DNA of 64,000 bases, taken from positions 1 through 64,000 of the forward strand of contig JAFDVL010000088.1 in the NCBI GenBank assembly GCA_018268995.1, in the 5' to 3' direction. The translations under genes and the position numbers were made by a program. Every line of letters starts with the position of its first letter. Position 1 is the stretch's first letter. The notes below the pieces were generated by a model. That model searched no databases. It saw nothing but the letters and a program-made list of their open reading frames with translations, and had not been told where the DNA came from. The stretch is from Acidobacteriota bacterium. GTDB lineage: Bacteria; Acidobacteriota; Blastocatellia; RBC074. Shown here one piece after another: positions 1 through 7,854 of this stretch.

Positions 1-1
1 G

Positions 2-964
2 ATGGGCGCGTTGGCGCAGGGCGGCAGGTGGTTTGCCGGAATGACGCGCAATCCGTGGCAACCAGAAGAAGTGCAGCAAGGTTCCAGCGGTTCATCGGCG
101 GGGTCAGCTTCAGCAACTTCGGCGGGGCTGGTGGGATTTTCAATTGGCACCGAAACGCTGGGGTCAATTGTGTCGCCTTCGTCGCGTTGTGGCGTGGCGG
201 GTTTGCGCCCGACCTACGGACGCGTCAGCCGCTACGGTGCAATGGCACTCAGTTGGACGATGGACAAAATCGGCCCGATTTGTCGCAGCATTGAAGATTG
301 CGCGCTCGTGCTTGATGCAATTTACGGCGCAGATGGACGCGATGAAACTTCGCTGGATGTGCCATTCAATTGGACGCCGGACACAAACATTTCCAAGCTG
401 AAAATTGGCTATCTCAAAGCGGAATTTGAAGGCGGCAATGACGAGCAACGTAAAAAGCTCTACGCCGAAGCCTTGGATGCGCTGCGCGGCGCGGGTGCAA
501 AGCTCGAACCAATTGAAATGCCGAAATTCTCGACCGACAGTTTGCGCATTATTTTGACGGCAGAAGCAGCAACTGCCTTTGACGATCTGACACGCGACGG
601 CGGCGTCAATCAGCTTTCCGGTCAACGGCCTTCGGATTGGCCGAATTCGTTTCGCTCAGCGCGCTTTATTCCAGCGGTCGAGTATTTGCGTGCCCAACGC
701 GCCCGCACCTTGCTGATGCGCGAAATGGATTCGCTGATGCAAAACTGGGATGCGTTCGTGTCGCCCGCTCCCGGCAGTTCGAGTTTGCTCATTACGAATT
801 TGACCGGGCATCCACAAGCGGTATTGCCGTGCGGCTTCATCAATGGATTGCCCCAAGCGATCATGTTTACAGGCAAGCTCTATGACGAAGTCACGCCATT
901 GCGCATTGCCTTGGCATTCGAAAAAGCGACGAAGTGGCACACGATGCACCCAAAGCTGGATTAA
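2..964 (+). CDS. Amidase-signature family hydrolase, C-terminal part (5' end outside window)
   Basis: The last 320 residues of an amidase-signature enzyme, which hydrolyses C-N amide bonds (GatA / amidase / 6-aminohexanoate hydrolase superfamily). Visible are the Gly/Ser-rich signature GSSGSSAG (about residues 27-34, holding the cis-Ser, probably Ser31) and the nucleophile segment GTETLGSIVSP with Ser55, 24 residues later as in the family. The catalytic Lys would lie upstream, so the N-terminal part (typically 100 or more residues) is missing. The downstream core (GVAGLRPTYGRVSR, GPICRSIEDCALVLDAI) is conserved. No gatB or gatC neighbour is visible, so a free amidase is likelier than tRNA amidotransferase subunit A. 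The substrate cannot be told. Base 2 is an in-frame internal codon, not a start. Confidence 0.88.
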   Translation: MGALAQGGRWFAGMTRNPWQPEEVQQGSSGSSAGSASATSAGLVGFSIGTETLGSIVSPSSRCGVAGLRPTYGRVSRYGAMALSWTMDKIGPICRSIEDCALVLDAIYGADGRDETSLDVPFNWTPDTNISKLKIGYLKAEFEGGNDEQRKKLYAEALDALRGAGAKLEPIEMPKFSTDSLRIILTAEAATAFDDLTRDGGVNQLSGQRPSDWPNSFRSARFIPAVEYLRAQRARTLLMREMDSLMQNWDAFVSPAPGSSSLLITNLTGHPQAVLPCGFINGLPQAIMFTGKLYDEVTPLRIALAFEKATKWHTMHPKLD

Positions 965-1080
965 CTTTTCCACGAAGGCACACAAAGGTACACGAAGAGT
1001 TGACGCTAATTTTTCTGCCCAACATTTTCCTGCCTGATTCTTCTTCGTGATTCTTCGTGCGCCTTCGTGGAAGAAAAAGG
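965..1080. repeat. Imperfect palindromic intergenic repeat built on a 'cacgaag' word
   Basis: The whole gap between the amidase and the SDR gene is a dyad. The outer arms 968-983 and 1057-1072 match at 15 of 16 positions. Inside them the word cacgaag/cttcgtg recurs several times with slight changes. The right arm runs into the A/G-rich Shine-Dalgarno region of the SDR gene. Transcribed, it would fold into a long hairpin after the amidase stop. One of about a dozen similar elements in this window. Confidence 0.7.
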
Positions 1081-1085
1081 AAACT

Positions 1086-1895
1086 ATGCCGAAAACTGTT
1101 CTCATCACCGGTTCTTCTTCCGGCATTGGCAAAGCGACTGCCAGCTATTTTGCTGAACAAGGATGGAACGTCGTTGCCACAATGCGTACGCCAGAAAACG
1201 CAGGCGAGTGGGCCAAGCACAGCAACATTACCTTAATTCGATTGGATGTTCTTGACCTTGCTTCGATTCAAGAGGCAATCCGTGATTCCCTCCGTAAATT
1301 CGGCAAGATTGATGCGGTCATGAACAACGCGGGCTACGGTTTGGTTGGGCCGTTTGAAGCTTCAACCAACGAACAAATCAAACGGCAATTCGACACCAAT
1401 GTCTTTGGCCTGATGAATGTGTGCCGCGAAATCATTCCGCATTTTCGAGAACAGCGCGGCGGCACGATTATCAATGTCGCTTCGATGGGCGGGCGGCTGA
1501 CGTTTCCGCTTTACAGCCTGTATCACGGCACGAAATGGGCGGTCGAAGGCTTTTCGGAATCGCTGCAATTTGAGTTGCAGCCTTTCAAAATTCGCCTCAA
1601 AATCATCGAACCGGGCGCGATCAAAACGGATTTTTATGATCGTTCGATGGAGGTGATGTCAAAGCCGGGGCTGACGGTTTATGATGCGTATGTCAACAAG
1701 GCGCTGCCGAACATGAACAAGTTTGGCGAAACCGCACCGGGGCCGGAAAAAGTCGCGCAAGTCATTTATCAGGCGGCAACGGATGGCTCAGGGAAATTGC
1801 GCTATCAAGTAAATTCCGCACCATTGCTGGCGTTGCGACGATTATTGCCACTCTCTTGGTTTCAAGGATTGATGCGCAAAATAATCCTGAAATAA
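1086..1895 (+). CDS. Short-chain dehydrogenase/reductase (SDR), classical type
   Basis: A 269-aa NAD(P)-dependent oxidoreductase with a Rossmann fold, likely cytoplasmic. The cofactor motif TGSSSGIG is at residues 8-15, NNAG at 80-83, and the catalytic Ser133, Tyr146 and Lys150 (YHGTK) follow at classical spacing. A basic residue after the second strand (TMRTPENAG) suggests NADP preference. The start at 1086 was chosen because MPKTVLITG places the glycine motif at the usual distance and an AAAAAGGA purine tract precedes it; an upstream in-frame start would add 13 residues encoded by the palindromic repeat. It ends 1 nt before a convergent small gene. The substrate is unknown: 'retinol dehydrogenase-like' names are common for this subfamily but not informative. 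Confidence 0.9.
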   Translation: MPKTVLITGSSSGIGKATASYFAEQGWNVVATMRTPENAGEWAKHSNITLIRLDVLDLASIQEAIRDSLRKFGKIDAVMNNAGYGLVGPFEASTNEQIKRQFDTNVFGLMNVCREIIPHFREQRGGTIINVASMGGRLTFPLYSLYHGTKWAVEGFSESLQFELQPFKIRLKIIEPGAIKTDFYDRSMEVMSKPGLTVYDAYVNKALPNMNKFGETAPGPEKVAQVIYQAATDGSGKLRYQVNSAPLLALRRLLPLSWFQGLMRKIILK

Positions 1896-1896
1896 T

Positions 1897-2136
1897 TCAG
1901 TGCATCAGATACATGCGTAGCATCGAGTAAACACCAAACAACACATATGATCCGGTGAATACGCCAGCAAAGACAAACACGCTGGCAATAATGGTAGCTT
2001 GACTGCCGCGAATTGTTTTTGAGGGAATGAGCGCGATTGATTTGTGGTAGAGACCCGAAACCCCAAACTGTAAGCAGAAAACTGCCAGCGTAGAAATGAG
2101 TGCCAGGAACATCCAGAGTTGTAGTGAGACAGACAT
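1897..2136 (-). CDS. Small two-helix membrane protein, unknown function
   Basis: A 79-aa protein with two predicted transmembrane stretches (about residues 6-28 and 47-72) joined by a short polar loop. A good Shine-Dalgarno (AGGAAG) lies about 8 nt before the ATG. The gene is convergent with the SDR gene, the two stop codons lying 1 nt apart. No family recognised. Hydrophobicity pattern, ribosome site and tight packing support it as a real gene; the function is open. Confidence 0.6.
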   Translation of the reverse strand: MSVSLQLWMFLALISTLAVFCLQFGVSGLYHKSIALIPSKTIRGSQATIIASVFVFAGVFTGSYVLFGVYSMLRMYLMH

Positions 2137-2263
2137 ATCAGCTTCTTCCTAAATAATGCGGTGCCTGGGTAAGGTTGCAGAGTGCAGCTTATGCCATAAA
2201 ACAAGTCGAGAATCTGTGATTTCTTTATAACATTGCGCAATCAGCGTACACTGTGGCGCGAAA

Positions 2264-2383
2264 ATGATGTCCCAAATCAGACACAAACTGATTCATCTTT
2301 GGCATATCGTGCGCGACGTGCTGCGCGGCTACACGACCGGGCAGCCGCCGGATGAGGAGCGTCCGCGCAAAAGTTGTTGTTGA
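2264..2383 (+). CDS. Possible 39-aa leader peptide upstream of Uma2 gene
   Basis: An open frame starting with two consecutive ATG codons (2264, 2267) and ending 14 nt before the Uma2 start. The peptide begins MMSQIRHKLIHLWHIVRD and ends RPRKSCC, rich in His, Arg and Cys. G/C-ending codons in the second half resemble the coding bias of the neighbours. There is no clear Shine-Dalgarno. It could be a real small protein co-transcribed with the nuclease, or chance. Unrecognised. Confidence 0.3.
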   Translation: MMSQIRHKLIHLWHIVRDVLRGYTTGQPPDEERPRKSCC

Positions 2384-2397
2384 AAGGAAGATGGAAT

Positions 2398-3069
2398 ATG
2401 GGATTGGCGCAGAAGGTTGTGCGGTACACAGAAGAAGAATATCTGGCGATGGAGCGTGAATCGCTTGAGCGCCACGAATACATTGATGGTGAAATTTATG
2501 CGATGGCAGGGGAAAGCCTGGCGCATGGATTTATCACGATCAATCTGGGAGCGGAGTTTCGCGCGCAACTCAAAGGGAGTGATTGTGCTTCGCTGTCGCC
2601 CAATATGAAAGTCCGCAGCGGCCCTGACCCGAAATTCGCGCGCACGACCAAGGGATTTTTCTCGTACGCCGATCTGATGGTCTTTTGCGGGAAACCACTT
2701 TTTCATGATGAGTTTCGCGATGTTTTATTGAATCCCAAAGTCATTGTCGAAGTGCTGTCGCCTTCGACCGAAGCCTATGACCGGGGCGAGAAGTTTCGGC
2801 GCTATCGCCAATGGATTCCGACGTTCACCGATTATTTGCTGGTGTCGCAAACAGAGCCGTTGGTCGAACATTTTCGGCTCGACAAAAGTGGGTTTTGGGT
2901 GCTCGCAGCAACGGTCACGGATTTAGCCGACAGCATAAAAATCGCTTCGATTGGGTGTGAATTGAAGATGGCAGAAATTTACGACCGCGTCGAGTTTCCT
3001 GCGCTGATTGAGGAAGAGGAAGAAGAAAAACCCAAGCGAAAACGGCAAACCAAAAAGGCGAAGAAATAA
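2398..3069 (+). CDS. Uma2 family (DUF820) PD-(D/E)XK-fold putative endonuclease
   Basis: A 223-aa protein of the Uma2 family, restriction-endonuclease-like proteins of unproven role that are expanded in cyanobacteria and several environmental phyla. Family features seen are the N-terminal YTEEEYLAME, the YIDGEIYAMAGES segment followed by His, and the core NPKVIVEVLSPST followed by YDRGEKFRRYRQW, which carries the acidic and basic active-site residues. The C-terminus has an unusual run of about six Glu followed by a Lys/Arg-rich tail. The start at 2398 has AAGGAAG 8-9 nt upstream; a TTG eight codons earlier is less likely. The deoC start lies 1 nt after the stop, so the two are probably co-transcribed. 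A second, divergent Uma2 gene is at 60200. Confidence 0.88.
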   Translation: MGLAQKVVRYTEEEYLAMERESLERHEYIDGEIYAMAGESLAHGFITINLGAEFRAQLKGSDCASLSPNMKVRSGPDPKFARTTKGFFSYADLMVFCGKPLFHDEFRDVLLNPKVIVEVLSPSTEAYDRGEKFRRYRQWIPTFTDYLLVSQTEPLVEHFRLDKSGFWVLAATVTDLADSIKIASIGCELKMAEIYDRVEFPALIEEEEEEKPKRKRQTKKAKK

Positions 3070-3070
3070 A

Positions 3071-3934
3071 ATGGCTGCGCAAATCGAAACGCTCATCGAA
3101 CAAATCACCGACCTCGTCTTCGCGCGCTTGCATGGCGCAGGTGAAGCACATTGCGGTTGCACGCCGCACACGCTGGCCTGCGCGTTGGACGCGGGCGCGT
3201 CGCGTATCGGCCTGGCCTTTGGCGAAGCGGCGGCGGCGAATGCCGAAGTAGCGAAATACATTGATCACACGTTGCTCAAGCCGGAAGCGACTAAAACGGA
3301 AATCGAAAAGCTCTGTCACGAAGCGCGCACGTACAGCTTCGCTTCGGTCTGCGTGAATCCAACCTGGGTTAGGCAATCGGCGCTCTTGTTGCTCGGCTCG
3401 CCCGTCAAAGTTTGCACCGTGATTGGATTTCCGCTTGGCGCGACGTTGCCGGATGTGAAGGCATACGAAACGCGGCGCGCGATTCTGGATGGCGCGACCG
3501 AAATTGATATGGTCATCAACATCGGCGCGCTAAAATCCGGGCTGGATGACATTGTCTTTCGCGACATTCTGGCCGTCGTCGAAGCCGCGCACGAATCCTG
3601 CGCCATCGTCAAAACCATCATCGAAACCGCGCTGCTGACGGACGAAGAAAAAACGCGCGCCTGCCTGCTGGCCAAAGAAGCGGGCGCGGATTTCGTCAAA
3701 ACCTCAACGGGCTTCAGCAAAGGCGGCGCAACCGTCGCGGACATTGCCTTAATGCGGCAAGCTGTGGGAGCCGAAATTGGCGTCAAGGCAGCGGGCGGCG
3801 TGAAAGATTTGTCTTCAGCACGCGAAATGATTGCAGCAGGCGCAACGCGTATCGGAGCCAGCGCAGGCATCGCCATCGTCCAGGAAGCGAAAGGTCAAAA
3901 ACCTGCGGGCGCAAAGGCTTCCGGGTCGTATTAA
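3071..3934 (+). CDS. deoC: Deoxyribose-phosphate aldolase
   Basis: A 287-aa class I aldolase cleaving 2-deoxyribose-5-phosphate to glyceraldehyde-3-phosphate and acetaldehyde in deoxynucleoside catabolism; cytoplasmic TIM barrel. The Schiff-base Lys210 lies in FVKTSTGF, with Asp146 (EIDMVINIG) and Lys239 (GVKAAGGV) completing the proton relay. YIDHTLLKPEAT opens the barrel at residue 63. About 60 N-terminal residues precede it, with a Cys-Gly-Cys (28-30) and GASRIG, an extension absent from short enterobacterial forms. The start at 3071 is the ATG 1 nt after the Uma2 stop; an earlier in-frame codon would add 21 Lys/Arg-rich residues that overlap the Uma2 tail. Confidence 0.95.
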   Translation: MAAQIETLIEQITDLVFARLHGAGEAHCGCTPHTLACALDAGASRIGLAFGEAAAANAEVAKYIDHTLLKPEATKTEIEKLCHEARTYSFASVCVNPTWVRQSALLLLGSPVKVCTVIGFPLGATLPDVKAYETRRAILDGATEIDMVINIGALKSGLDDIVFRDILAVVEAAHESCAIVKTIIETALLTDEEKTRACLLAKEAGADFVKTSTGFSKGGATVADIALMRQAVGAEIGVKAAGGVKDLSSAREMIAAGATRIGASAGIAIVQEAKGQKPAGAKASGSY

Positions 3935-4008
3935 TCTTTGCAACAATGTCACGAATCTCTCGCGTTTCTTCCTCGCCTGCGAGCAGTCGTGTCTTTTTCC
4001 CCTTCTCC

Positions 4009-4017
4009 TGCTATAAT
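4009..4017 (+). promoter_or_regulatory. Extended -10 promoter for dxs
   Basis: TGCTATAAT, a perfect TATAAT at 4012-4017 preceded by an extended TGn, stands about 70 nt before the dxs start in a 153-nt gap. A matching -35 box is poor, which extended -10 promoters tolerate. Predicted from sequence only. Confidence 0.5.
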
Positions 4018-4087
4018 TCCGTGACTTTACTTAACTAACAAGCAGACTCATTACGCGCTGCAACTGAGATTTGACCCAGGAATTTCT

Positions 4088-6001
4088 ATGTATTTATTGA
4101 AGCAGATTGACGATCCGAACGACCTCCGCAAACTAAAACCCGAACAACTCCCACAAGTCGCCACCGAAGCCCGCGAATACATGATCGAAACGCTCTCCAA
4201 AATTGGCGGGCACACGGGCGCAAGCCTCGGCGCAGTCGAATTGGCGATTGCCCTGCATTACGCATTCGAGACGCCGAAAGACAAACTGGTTTGGGACGTC
4301 GGTCATCAAGCGTATGTACATAAAATTCTGACCGGACGTCGCGATCAGCTGCATACGATTCGGCAATACGAAGGACTTTCCGGATTTCTCAAGCGCGACG
4401 AAAGCATCTACGATGAATTTGAAGCGGGCCACGCCGGAACTTCCCTTTCAGCCGCGCTCGGCATGGCGGTGGCGCGCGATCTTGCAGGAGAGAAAAATCA
4501 CGTTGTTGCAGTCATCGGCGATTCTTCGATTATGACGGGAATGGCCTGTGAAGCAATCAATCAGGCTGGCCACCTGGGCACCAAGCTCATCATTGTGCTG
4601 AATGATAATGAAATGTCCATTTCGCCTTCGGTCGGTGCGTTGGAAGGCTATTTGACGCGCCTCAGAAAAGGACAAACCTATCACCGCCTGAAAGACGATT
4701 TTGAAGAAATCATCAAGGCAATTCCTGGCATTGGTGATCTGGTGCTGCAAGCGGCAAAGGACGTCAAAGATGCGGTCAAAGCCACTATTGTTCCCGGCGT
4801 TTTTGTCGAAGAACTGGGCTTCCGCTACCTCGGCCCGGTCAACGGTCACGACACCAAAGCGTTAATTGACATCTTTGAGGAAGCCAAGAAAGAAACGCAT
4901 CCGGTTATCATTCACGCGCTGACGGTCAAAGGCAAAGGCTACGCGCCCGCCGAAGCCGATCAGTCTGCCTGGCACGGCACTTCCGCTTACGAAATTTCCA
5001 GCGGCAAATTCATCAAAGAACCCGCTACGGCACCGTCTTTCACTGCTGTCTTTGCGAACGCCCTGATTGACATTATGCGCAAGGACGAAAAAGTCACCGC
5101 AGTCACGGCTGCGATGCCCGATGGAACCGGGATGAGCAAGGTGATGAGGGAATTTCCAAAGCGTGCAATTGATGTTGGCATTGCCGAACAGCACGCCGTT
5201 ACGTTCTGCGCCGGAATGGCAACGCAAGGATATAAGCCCGTCGTCGCAATTTATTCGACCTTCCTGCAACGCGGCTTCGATCAAATTTATCACGATGTTT
5301 GCTTGATGGATTTGCCTGTGACATTCGCAATGGATCGCGGCGGCATCGCAGGCGCAGACGGCCCGACACATCACGGTTTGTTGGATGTCGGCTACCTGCG
5401 CGTTATGCCAAATCAAATTGTGATGGCTCCCAAGGACGAAAATGAATTGGGGCATATGCTGCTGACTGCGATTGAATCTGGCCATCCCGCTTCGCTGCGC
5501 TACCCACGCGGCAACGGCTTCGGCGTAAAGATGGATGAAAGCTTACATCAGCTTGAAATCGGTAAAGCCGAACTGCTCACGGATGTCAGCGGCGACGTAG
5601 CCATTTTCGCCTTCGGCACTCCAACCTATGCCGCACTAAAAGCCGCAGATCGTTTGGCGAAAGAAGGCATTCGCGTAACCGTAGTCAATGCTCGTTTTGC
5701 GAAACCGCTGGACGAAGATTTGCTGATCGCCTTGACGCAATCGCATCGGTTGGTTTTAACCGTCGAAGAATCTTATTTGAATTGCGGCTTTGGCAGCGCT
5801 GTGCTGGAAATGCTCGAAGCCAACAACGCCCTTTACGCAGGCCCCCGCATCGTTCGCTTAGGCTTGCCCGATGCGTTGATTCCGCACGGCAGCCAATCCT
5901 TGCTATATGCCAAATACGGCATTGATGCAGATTCAATTTATAACCGCGTGAAAGATACAATTGCTGTGCTGGACGGCAAAATTTTCGCGTCAGTTCGGTA
6001 A
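4088..6001 (+). CDS. dxs: 1-deoxy-D-xylulose-5-phosphate synthase
   Basis: A 637-aa thiamine-diphosphate enzyme that condenses pyruvate and glyceraldehyde-3-phosphate in the first step of the MEP isoprenoid pathway. Full length for the family. Visible are His42 (GGHTGASLG), His73 (DVGHQAY), the ThDP/Mg motif IGDSSIMTGMACEAINQAG (Asp145) ending in LNDNEMSIS (Asn172, Asn174), catalytic Glu367 (GIAEQHAV) and ADGPTHHG (His428/429). The usual GDG of the ThDP motif reads GDS here (Ser146), a small deviation. The start is supported by CCAGGAA upstream. Likely own promoter at 4009. An inverted repeat follows at 6006-6052. It supplies precursors for the squalene genes at 40.6-43.8 kb. Confidence 0.97.
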   Translation: MYLLKQIDDPNDLRKLKPEQLPQVATEAREYMIETLSKIGGHTGASLGAVELAIALHYAFETPKDKLVWDVGHQAYVHKILTGRRDQLHTIRQYEGLSGFLKRDESIYDEFEAGHAGTSLSAALGMAVARDLAGEKNHVVAVIGDSSIMTGMACEAINQAGHLGTKLIIVLNDNEMSISPSVGALEGYLTRLRKGQTYHRLKDDFEEIIKAIPGIGDLVLQAAKDVKDAVKATIVPGVFVEELGFRYLGPVNGHDTKALIDIFEEAKKETHPVIIHALTVKGKGYAPAEADQSAWHGTSAYEISSGKFIKEPATAPSFTAVFANALIDIMRKDEKVTAVTAAMPDGTGMSKVMREFPKRAIDVGIAEQHAVTFCAGMATQGYKPVVAIYSTFLQRGFDQIYHDVCLMDLPVTFAMDRGGIAGADGPTHHGLLDVGYLRVMPNQIVMAPKDENELGHMLLTAIESGHPASLRYPRGNGFGVKMDESLHQLEIGKAELLTDVSGDVAIFAFGTPTYAALKAADRLAKEGIRVTVVNARFAKPLDEDLLIALTQSHRLVLTVEESYLNCGFGSAVLEMLEANNALYAGPRIVRLGLPDALIPHGSQSLLYAKYGIDADSIYNRVKDTIAVLDGKIFASVR

Positions 6002-6005
6002 AATC

Positions 6006-6052
6006 ATGGGACGCGGATTAAGCAGGTTATCACCGATCAATCCACGTCCCAT
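6006..6052 (+). terminator. Inverted repeat after dxs, possible terminator
   Basis: Arms 6006-6019 (ATGGGACGCGGATT) and 6039-6052 pair at 13 of 14 positions around a 19-nt loop, 4 nt after the dxs stop. T-rich sequence (ctttatttg) follows. It may end dxs transcription, although it also resembles the repeat-type palindromes of this window. Confidence 0.5.
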
Positions 6053-6062
6053 CTTTATTTGT

Positions 6063-6611
6063 ATGTTTAGATCGCTTTTTCTACTTACCTGCCTGATTGC
6101 GATTCCAGCTATCGCCTTCTCACAGGCAAAAGTCAGAAAAACTGAAACGATCTCCACCACTAGCAAAATCACTCTCGCCAAACTCAACACAATTGAAATC
6201 AAAGGCACTGCCGTTTATACGCTTGCCGCTGCCGATTCTGACGGCACATTGACAGGCAATCTGGTGTACAGCCTGCCTGAACTCGAACGACAAAAAATTG
6301 CGCAAGCACTGAGCAAACCGCTCGCAGAAATTCCCGCCAACCTGACCGCCAACAACCTGACCGCTAAGCTTGAAAAAAATACGCATTGCCCGGAAATTCA
6401 CTTTGAATTTGCTGAATTGAATCTGGAAATCTCTGGAACCAGGCTACAACTCAACCGTTTCATACTCAGCCTCACAGAAAGTGACCAAAAGCTGTCGCGC
6501 GCCCTCTGCATCTGGACAGAACGTACGAATAAAGGCGTCGCCAACAAAGGCATCGTGCAATACATCAACCTCTTGCTGAAAGGCGAAGAGGACGAAGAAC
6601 AAGCCAAGTAA
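6063..6611 (+). CDS. Secreted protein of unknown function, tandem paralog 1 of 3
   Basis: A 182-aa protein with a clear signal peptide (hydrophobic LFLLTCLIAIPAIAF, cleavage probably after FSQA). The mature part has an N-terminal segment NTIEIKGTAVYTL and TLTGNLVYSLPELERQKIAQAL, a THCPEIHFEFAELNLEI strand pair, RLQLNRFILSL and ALCIWT near the end. The same landmarks recur in the next two genes, so the three are tandem duplicates. Two cysteines (in THCPEI and ALCIW) are shared by all three and could form a disulfide. The start at 6063 puts the signal peptide at the N-terminus; a longer frame would run back into dxs. No known family recognised. Confidence 0.8.
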   Translation: MFRSLFLLTCLIAIPAIAFSQAKVRKTETISTTSKITLAKLNTIEIKGTAVYTLAAADSDGTLTGNLVYSLPELERQKIAQALSKPLAEIPANLTANNLTAKLEKNTHCPEIHFEFAELNLEISGTRLQLNRFILSLTESDQKLSRALCIWTERTNKGVANKGIVQYINLLLKGEEDEEQAK

Positions 6612-6630
6612 CTTTAACATTCAGGAACAG

Positions 6631-6706
6631 GCGTGAAGAGTTCAAGCTTCAGCTTGATTTTATACTGTGAGGCAAACCGCCAAGCTAAAGCTTGAACTCT
6701 TCACGC
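6631..6706. repeat. Near-perfect 26-bp inverted repeat
   Basis: Arms 6631-6656 and 6681-6706 match at 25 of 26 positions around a 24-nt loop, between paralogs 1 and 2. Within each arm the AAGCTT/AGCTTG word repeats. It could fold as a strong hairpin in RNA and separate the expression of the paralogs. Member of the palindromic class described in the findings. Confidence 0.8.
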
Positions 6707-6741
6707 TTGCACTTTAGCAACACAGCCAAAGGAAAAACGTT

Positions 6742-7284
6742 ATGAACCTCAAACCTCACTATCTACCTGTCACTCTTGTTTGTTTCTTGTTCTTTTCAAG
6801 CTTGGCTTTCGCGCAAGAAAAGCTGAAGAAGCCACAAATGCTCATCACAGAACGCAAAACTATTTCTGGTAAATTAAAAATCAGCGAAGGCGAGCTGATC
6901 GAAGTAATAGGTTCGGCGGTATTTAAAGTTACGCAATGTAATGCTGATAAAACGCTCACAGGTGAACTTACCTTTCAAATAGAAGAATCGAGTCGGAAAC
7001 AACTTCAAGAAAAATCAAGGAAACCATTTTTATCGGCAATTACGCTTCAGAATGTTATTGCAGATTTTGCTAAGGAAACTGAATGCCCGGTTTTGAAGTT
7101 AGAATTCCAGGCTATTGATTCATCCAGAAGTGGAGAACTGCTTCACCTGGATAGATTCACACTTGATCTCAAAGAATCAAAACAGGATGTTTCCAGAATT
7201 CTTTGTTACTACGTAAGTTGTAAAATTGAGTGCCGCCAAGTTCGCCGAATTAACGAGTTGCTCTTCGGATTTGCAGACAAGTAA
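6742..7284 (+). CDS. Secreted protein of unknown function, tandem paralog 2 of 3
   Basis: A 180-aa protein with a signal peptide (LPVTLVCFLFFSSLAFA, cleavage before QEKLKKP). Landmarks shared with paralogs 1 and 3 are ISEGELIEVIGSAVFKV, DKTLTGELTFQI, TECPVLKLEFQAID, LHLDRFTLDLKES and ILCYYV. It carries extra cysteines near the C-terminus (SCKIECRQV). AAAGGA lies about 8 nt before the ATG. Paralog 3 starts 12 nt after its stop, so these two are probably one transcript. The lower G+C of the gene compared with neighbours suggests relaxed codon selection. Function unknown; a small periplasmic or secreted beta-rich protein is the most that can be said. Confidence 0.78.
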   Translation: MNLKPHYLPVTLVCFLFFSSLAFAQEKLKKPQMLITERKTISGKLKISEGELIEVIGSAVFKVTQCNADKTLTGELTFQIEESSRKQLQEKSRKPFLSAITLQNVIADFAKETECPVLKLEFQAIDSSRSGELLHLDRFTLDLKESKQDVSRILCYYVSCKIECRQVRRINELLFGFADK

Positions 7285-7296
7285 CCATAGGCCATC

Positions 7297-7854
7297 ATGA
7301 ACACCAAACCTCCCCTCATTCTCATCAGCATCTTTTGCTTCCTGCTCGTGCCATCCTTCGCGCAGGAAAAACCCAAGAAATGCCAACTCGCCACCACCGA
7401 CAGTAAAAAACTCATTGGCACGATCAAGTTAAATGAACAGGAAACAATTGAAATCATCGGCAAAGCAACGTATACAGTCACGGCGTTGAATTCGGATGAA
7501 TCGTTAGTGGGCACGTTGTTTTTTGCGCTTGCCGATGCAGAGCGCCAGAAAATCGCGCAGGCGATGAACAAAGAACTTAGTGATGTTCCAATAATCATTA
7601 GAGAGCACGAAGCTATTGGACAGTTTCATAAGCTGACAGAATGCCCAAGGCTGCAATTTGATTTTCCTGCGATGGACTTAGAAATAGCAGGAGCAAAGAT
7701 GCAATTGAAACCATTCATTTTGAATCTAAAAAAAGATGATGACCTGCCAACGTTTGTGCTTTGTAAACGCGCTTGGAGGATAGCTAGCGGTTTGGATAGA
7801 CGTGCAGATGGTCGCCGTCTGAATAGAATTCTCAATTGCACAGAAGAAAACTGA
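7297..7854 (+). CDS. Secreted protein of unknown function, tandem paralog 3 of 3
   Basis: A 185-aa protein with a signal peptide (LILISIFCFLLVPSFA, then QEKPKK). It shares with paralog 1 the segment LADAERQKIAQAMNKEL, and with both the LNEQETIEIIGKATYTV, TECPRLQFDFPAMDLEI and LKPFILNLKK landmarks. The conserved cysteines lie in TECPRL and FVLCKRA. Its last 19 nt overlap the predicted TTG start of tlyA, suggesting translational coupling. Paralogs 1 and 3 look closer to each other than to paralog 2 in the central region. Function unknown. Confidence 0.78.
   Translation: MNTKPPLILISIFCFLLVPSFAQEKPKKCQLATTDSKKLIGTIKLNEQETIEIIGKATYTVTALNSDESLVGTLFFALADAERQKIAQAMNKELSDVPIIIREHEAIGQFHKLTECPRLQFDFPAMDLEIAGAKMQLKPFILNLKKDDDLPTFVLCKRAWRIASGLDRRADGRRLNRILNCTEEN

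Noticed and set aside
2..964. GatA subunit of the glutamyl-tRNA amidotransferase
   Set aside because: The signature differs from GatA (GSSGSSAG, GTETLGSI) and no gatB or gatC neighbour is seen; general amidase is safer.
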